Of a stretch of 64,000 bases of DNA, positions 60,221 to 64,000 are shown in pieces. Positions within the stretch are counted from its first letter, which is position 1; each line of letters opens with the position of its first letter. The stretch is taken from assembly GCF_900107375.1 (NCBI RefSeq), contig NZ_FNPT01000024.1:1-64000 (forward strand), read 5' to 3'. The translations under genes were made by a program, and so were the position numbers. The notes under the pieces were generated by a model that made no database searches, was not told the origin of the DNA, and saw only the letters and a program-made list of their open reading frames with translations. The stretch is from Lysobacter sp. yr284. Lineage in GTDB: Bacteria; Pseudomonadota; Gammaproteobacteria; Xanthomonadales; Xanthomonadaceae.

Positions 60221-61033
60221 ATGAAACTCATGCATTCCCTGCTCGCACTCGCGCTCGCGGCGCTGGCCTCGCCGGCCTATGCCGAGGGCGACGACGCCCG
60301 CATCCACAGCGACACCTCGGTAAGCAACCGCATCCAGGTCGGCGGCCGCGTCGCGGTCAAGGGCCGGATCCGGGTCGCGTCCGAATCGGCCGCGACCGTG
60401 GACCAGGACCAGCACACCCTGAGCAACGGCTCGCTCGGCGACGGCGACCACGACGCGCGCCTGGGCGACAGCGCGCTGTCCAACGCCCAGGGCAACCTCG
60501 GCGCCAACGTCGCCGCCGGCGTCGGCAACGCGCAGAGCAACGACACCGCGCTGTCGGCGTTGGACGACGAGAAGGTGTTCGCCTCGGCGATGGTGTTCGG
60601 CGCGCAGAGCGCGCTCGGCAACTTCGCCACCACCAACACCGACCACACGTTCTACCGCGCCACCCTCGACGGCAATGCGCTGTCCAACGCCCGCGGCAAC
60701 CTCGGCGTCAACGTCGCCGCCGGCGTCGGCAACGTCCAGGGCAACGGCATGGCCGCCTCGGTCAACAGCTCCGGCACCGTGGCGCTGGCGACCTCCGACA
60801 GCGAGCAGCGTTCGCTGGCCAACGTCCTGGACAGCGACGGCCGTCGCCTCAGCCTGGACCTGTACGCCTCGCTCGGCGGCAATGCGCTGTCCGGCGCGCA
60901 GGGCAACATCGGCGTCAACGTGGCTTCCGGCGTCGGCAACCTGCAGCACAACGGCCTGGCGATCGCGACCGCGTCCTGCGGCGCCTGCGCTCCGCCGCCG
61001 CCGCCGCCGAGCTGCACCCGTTGCGGCGACTGA
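60221..61033 (+). CDS. Fap-like functional amyloid subunit 2 (FapB/FapC-type)
   Basis: Secreted 270-aa paralogue of the preceding protein, nearly identical to it from the signal-peptide junction (EGDDARIHSDTSVSNRI) to about residue 115. The three repeats are at about 83-112, 151-181 and 220-250. It differs at the C-terminus: CGAC (253-256), a run of six prolines, then a second pair, CTRC (265-268). The linkers are more diverged than the repeats. One of the pair is probably the main fibre subunit and the other a nucleator, as FapC and FapB are; I cannot say which. Confidence 0.85.
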   Translation: MKLMHSLLALALAALASPAYAEGDDARIHSDTSVSNRIQVGGRVAVKGRIRVASESAATVDQDQHTLSNGSLGDGDHDARLGDSALSNAQGNLGANVAAGVGNAQSNDTALSALDDEKVFASAMVFGAQSALGNFATTNTDHTFYRATLDGNALSNARGNLGVNVAAGVGNVQGNGMAASVNSSGTVALATSDSEQRSLANVLDSDGRRLSLDLYASLGGNALSGAQGNIGVNVASGVGNLQHNGLAIATASCGACAPPPPPPSCTRCGD

Positions 61034-61109
61034 CCTCCCCCCGCCGCACCGCGATGGCCGCGCGACGGCCATCGCGGCCTTGCCGCCGTTTTCCTGCGGA
61101 TGCCCCGCC

Positions 61110-61853
61110 ATGACCGCCTCGCCCGCCCGCGCCGCCTCGTTCGCCCTGTTGTTCGCGCTCGCCCATGCCGGCGCCGCGCCGGCGCAAACCGCCGCTGCGC
61201 CCGGCGAGCGCTACAGCGCGGTCGATCTCACCCGCCTCACCGGCGCTACCGCGACGCCGCTGCGCAAGCCGATGCGCAGCCTGCGCGAGCTGCGCTACCG
61301 CGAACTGCTGCGCCAGCGCTACGACTTCAGCTGCGGCTCGGCCGCGCTGGCCAGCCTGCTGCACTACGGCTACGGCCTGGACGTCGACGAGCCGGCGCTG
61401 ATCGAAGCGATGATGGCCGGCGCGGATCCGCACGAAGTGGTGCGCAACGGCTTCTCGATGCTGGACATGAAGCGCTACGTCGAAGGCATTGGCCTGCGCG
61501 CGCACGGCTTCCGCATCGACGCCGACGCGCTGTACCGGCTGCAGATGCCGGTGATCGCGCTGCTCGATTTGCGCGGCTACCGCCACTTCGTCGTGGTCAA
61601 GGGCGCGGCCGGCGGACGCGTGTTCGTCGCCGATCCGGCGCTGGGCCACCGGGTGATGCCGCAGGCCGAGTTCGTGCGCGGCTGGAACGGCATCGTCCTG
61701 GCCGTGGTCGGCGACCGGCCGATGCGCGCGGATTCCTATCTGGTCGGCGATCGCAGCTCGCCGGCGCTGCAGCGGCGCGGCGACGCGCTCGAACGCGCCA
61801 CCGCCGCGCCGCGCGCGGCCGAGTACGCGCTGACCCTCTCCGACTGGTTCTGA
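61110..61853 (+). CDS. fapD: C39-type peptidase-like protein, FapD homologue
   Basis: A 247-aa periplasmic protein (signal peptide to about residue 26) with a cysteine-peptidase C39-like domain. The catalytic triad is visible: Cys75 in YDFSCGSAALASLL, His159 in GYRHFVVVKG and Asp175 in VFVADPALGH. In Pseudomonas, FapD is required for export of the fibre subunits. It sits right after the two subunits, the same place as in fapABCDEF. Confidence 0.85.
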   Translation: MTASPARAASFALLFALAHAGAAPAQTAAAPGERYSAVDLTRLTGATATPLRKPMRSLRELRYRELLRQRYDFSCGSAALASLLHYGYGLDVDEPALIEAMMAGADPHEVVRNGFSMLDMKRYVEGIGLRAHGFRIDADALYRLQMPVIALLDLRGYRHFVVVKGAAGGRVFVADPALGHRVMPQAEFVRGWNGIVLAVVGDRPMRADSYLVGDRSSPALQRRGDALERATAAPRAAEYALTLSDWF

Positions 61854-61880
61854 TTCGCGAGATTTTCTTCGAGGTGCCCG

Positions 61881-62621
61881 ATGAACCGTTTATCGCTCCC
61901 GCTTGCCCTGCTGGCGGCCCTCGCAGCCGCTTCCCCGCCCGCGGTCGCCCTGCCGCCGCTGCGCGCGGATCTGGTCGACGACGCCACCCTGGCCGCGCTC
62001 AACGGCCGCTATTTCGATGCGCAGATGCTGGTCGGCCTGCGCGTGGACCTGGTCTCCAGCGTCGCCACGCCGCAGCAGGGCGCGGCGATGGCCAGCGGTT
62101 CGCTGCTGTTGCTGCGCGAGGGCGCGGGCTTGCGCGTGCGCAGCGACGCGCGCAGCGCCGCCGCCGCCGGCAGCGGCGCGGACGCCTCGGCGGCGAGCGC
62201 CGGCGGGGCCGAATCGGTGCGCGTGCACGGCATCGGCCAAGTCGCGCAGATCGCCGGCGACGGCAACCGCCTGTCGAATCTGGCGTCGATCGAATTCGTC
62301 GACGCCGCGGGCTTGGCCGCCGACGCCGGCGGCTTCAACGGCCGCACCCACAGCGACAGCGCCGCCGGCGGCTTGCGCGCGCAGGTGACCTTCCTCGACC
62401 GCGGCGCCGCCGTCGGCGTGCAGGCGCCGGGCGTGTCGCTGCAACAACGCCTCGACGGCGGCCTGGGCGGCATCGCCCAAAGCGGCCGCATCGCCGGCGA
62501 CGGCGTGGCCGCGGGCAACCGCCTGCAGCTGCAGATCGCGACCGCGCCGATGACGCCGCAGCGTGGGCGCGAACTCGGCCTGCTGCAGGCGCTCGCCGGC
62601 CTGAGCGGCGTGCCGCGCTGA
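61881..62621 (+). CDS. Secreted protein at the fapE position
   Basis: A 246-aa protein with a signal peptide (MNRLSLPLALLAALAAASPP). A short motif LVDDATLAALNGRYFD (31-46) is followed by a beta-rich region with VHGIGQVAQIAGDGNRLSN and IAQSGRIAGDGVAAGNRLQL, which look like degenerate beta-solenoid or amyloid-associated repeats. Position between the FapD-like protease and the FapF-like barrel equals fapE, a minor secreted component. Sequence identity to FapE is not verifiable here. Confidence 0.72.
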   Translation: MNRLSLPLALLAALAAASPPAVALPPLRADLVDDATLAALNGRYFDAQMLVGLRVDLVSSVATPQQGAAMASGSLLLLREGAGLRVRSDARSAAAAGSGADASAASAGGAESVRVHGIGQVAQIAGDGNRLSNLASIEFVDAAGLAADAGGFNGRTHSDSAAGGLRAQVTFLDRGAAVGVQAPGVSLQQRLDGGLGGIAQSGRIAGDGVAAGNRLQLQIATAPMTPQRGRELGLLQALAGLSGVPR

Positions 62622-62655
62622 ATCCCATTTAGCCGGCATGCCAGGAGGCCCGATC

Positions 62656-64000
62656 ATGCGCGCCGCACCGTTGTCCCTCGCCCTCGCCGCCGCGTTCGTC
62701 GCGCCGGCGCATGCCGCCGGCGCCGCCGCGTCCGGCGATGCCGAATCCGCCCCAGCATCGTCGCCGCCGCTCGCATCGCTGCACCAGCGCATGCTCGAGA
62801 TGAGCCGCGAACTGGCCGCGCAACGCGCCGAAATCGCGCGCCTGCGCGGCGAGGTCGACGAACTGGAACTGGCCGGGCGCGGCCGCGGCCTGGGCCCGCC
62901 GCCGGCCGCAGCGCCCGACGGCGCGCAGCAAGGCGCGCCGCGCGATGCGCGCGAACTGGCGCAGGACGCGCGGCGCAAGGCCGCCGGCGACGCGCGCGGC
63001 GACGCCCAGGACGAACCCGGCAAGAGCGGCGACGGCGGCGCGCCGGTGCAGATCGGCCAGGCCCAGCGCGAAGAGGACGCGCAGCGCCGCGAACAGGAAA
63101 AGGCGCTGGTGGTGCGCGAGCACGCGCCGCTGTTCGAACGCCGCTTCACCTTCGACGCCGGCATCAGCTACAGCTATTACGACCGCCGCCAACTCGCGCT
63201 CAGCGGCTTCCTGGCGCTGGACGCGATCTTCCTGGGCAGCATCAACCTCGACCAGACCAAGGCCAGCATCGCCACCGTCGAGCTGAGCGGCCGCTACGGC
63301 CTGACCGACCGGCTCAGCATCGAGGCCAGCCTGCCTTACGTGTATCGCGATTCGCGCTTCGTCAGCGGCGGCGCCGGCGGCGCGTCGAGCGTGGTCAGCG
63401 AAGTGCGCATGCGCTCGCAGGGCGTGGGCGACGCGAGCGTGGCGGCGTACTACCAATGGGTGAAGGAATCCCAGCGCTGGCCCGACATCGTCACCAGCCT
63501 GCGCGTGCGCGCGCCGACCGGGCGCGATCCGTTCGGGCTCAAGCTGGTCCAGCCCGACGCCGACAACAACAACCTCAACATTCCCGAAGACCTACCGACC
63601 GGCTCGGGCGTGTGGGCGGCGACGTTCAACGTCTCAGCGCTGCGCACCTACGACCCGGTGATCCTGTTCGGCAATCTCGGCTACACCTACAACCAGCCGC
63701 GCGATTTCGACGACATCTCGCCGGTGGCCGAGCAGGTCTCGCCGGCGCGGGTCGCGCTGGGCAACACGGTGCAGCTCAGCGGCGGCCTGGCGATCGCGCT
63801 CAACGACCGCTCGGCGGTGAGCTTCAGCGTCGCCAGCGCCACCACCGGCGCGACCCACACCACCGCGCCGGGCGCGCGCAAGCGGCGCGTGGCCGGCAGC
63901 TCCAGCAACTCCACCACCTTCAACATCGGCGCCAGCTATGTGTTGCCGTCGGGGTGGACGTTCAACGGCCAGCTCGCCGCGGGGCTGACGCCGGACGCGC
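62656..64000 (+). CDS. fapF: FapF-like outer-membrane secretion pore (partial)
   Basis: At least 448 aa; the gene is cut by the window end. AGGAGG lies eight bases before ATG 62656. A signal peptide (to about residue 20) is followed by a predicted coiled coil (HQRMLEMSRELAAQRAEIAR, about 43-73) and a Pro/Ala/Asp-rich linker. From about residue 165 there is a beta-barrel with alternating strands (FTFDAGISYSYYD, LSIEASLPYVYRD, IVTSLRVRAPTGRDPFG, FNIGASYVLPSGW). FapF of Pseudomonas has this coiled-coil plug plus barrel arrangement and exports amyloid subunits. Confidence 0.85.
   Translation, partial: MRAAPLSLALAAAFVAPAHAAGAAASGDAESAPASSPPLASLHQRMLEMSRELAAQRAEIARLRGEVDELELAGRGRGLGPPPAAAPDGAQQGAPRDARELAQDARRKAAGDARGDAQDEPGKSGDGGAPVQIGQAQREEDAQRREQEKALVVREHAPLFERRFTFDAGISYSYYDRRQLALSGFLALDAIFLGSINLDQTKASIATVELSGRYGLTDRLSIEASLPYVYRDSRFVSGGAGGASSVVSEVRMRSQGVGDASVAAYYQWVKESQRWPDIVTSLRVRAPTGRDPFGLKLVQPDADNNNLNIPEDLPTGSGVWAATFNVSALRTYDPVILFGNLGYTYNQPRDFDDISPVAEQVSPARVALGNTVQLSGGLAIALNDRSAVSFSVASATTGATHTTAPGARKRRVAGSSSNSTTFNIGASYVLPSGWTFNGQLAAGLTPDA

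Noticed and set aside
58472-61033. 853-codon frame treated as one giant repeat protein
   Set aside because: Only its last 270 codons, starting at ATG 60221 with a signal peptide, are real; the earlier part is out of frame with three other recognisable genes.

Overview
The window is high-GC DNA spanning the replication-origin neighbourhood of a gammaproteobacterial chromosome. The order rpmH-rnpA-yidC-mnmE on one side and dnaA-dnaN-recF-gyrB on the other, a tonB-exbB-exbD-exbD cluster followed by pdxJ, and GTAGGAGCGGCGC-type palindromic intergenic repeats point to the Xanthomonadaceae (Lysobacteraceae). A large secreted M4 metalloprotease and the repeat style make Lysobacter my best guess. That identification is inference; no rRNA gene is present to confirm it.

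Layout. 0.57-2.4 kb: a YadGH-type ABC exporter. 2.6-7.3 kb: a flavin reductase, a lipoprotein alpha/beta hydrolase and a NatAB-type exporter. 7.5-11.5 kb: a TonB-C lipoprotein and an SPFH/zinc-ribbon gene pair. 11.8-15.2 kb: an MFS exporter, a DkgB-type aldo-keto reductase and an Old Yellow Enzyme. 15.5-19.5 kb (minus strand): mnmE, yidC, rnpA, rpmH. 19.8-28.3 kb: dnaA, the presumed oriC, dnaN, recF, a DUF5694-like gene and gyrB, with four parS-like palindromes. 28.3-35.4 kb: a CPBP protease, an M48 lipoprotein, a TPR protein, and the TonB energising system with three ExbD proteins. 37.2-48 kb: pdxJ, cardiolipin-synthase-like, SIMPL, radical SAM, MFS/LysR pair and two secreted LprI-like proteins. 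48.2-57.8 kb: M4 protease, SLC13 permease, a histidine kinase/response regulator pair, an amino-acid permease and a 2OG-Fe(II) oxygenase. 58.1-64 kb: a Fap-like functional amyloid operon that runs off the window.

Two regions stand out. First, 34.1-37.2 kb is an almost gene-free stretch around the third exbD, packed with DnaA-box nonamers. Seven perfect TGTGGATAA copies lie left of that gene in an array with a period near 100 bp. Seven perfect TTATCCACA copies lie to its right in the opposite orientation, four of them exactly 55 bp apart. This far exceeds the two perfect boxes I see in the dnaA-dnaN interval and suggests a DnaA-binding reservoir or regulatory locus. Second, the 58-64 kb operon matches the Pseudomonas fapABCDEF order: two tandem amyloid subunits with three imperfect repeats and CxxC ends, a C39-type protease, a secreted accessory protein and a coiled-coil outer-membrane barrel. 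An additional secreted-protein gene and a sigma-54-like promoter lie upstream.
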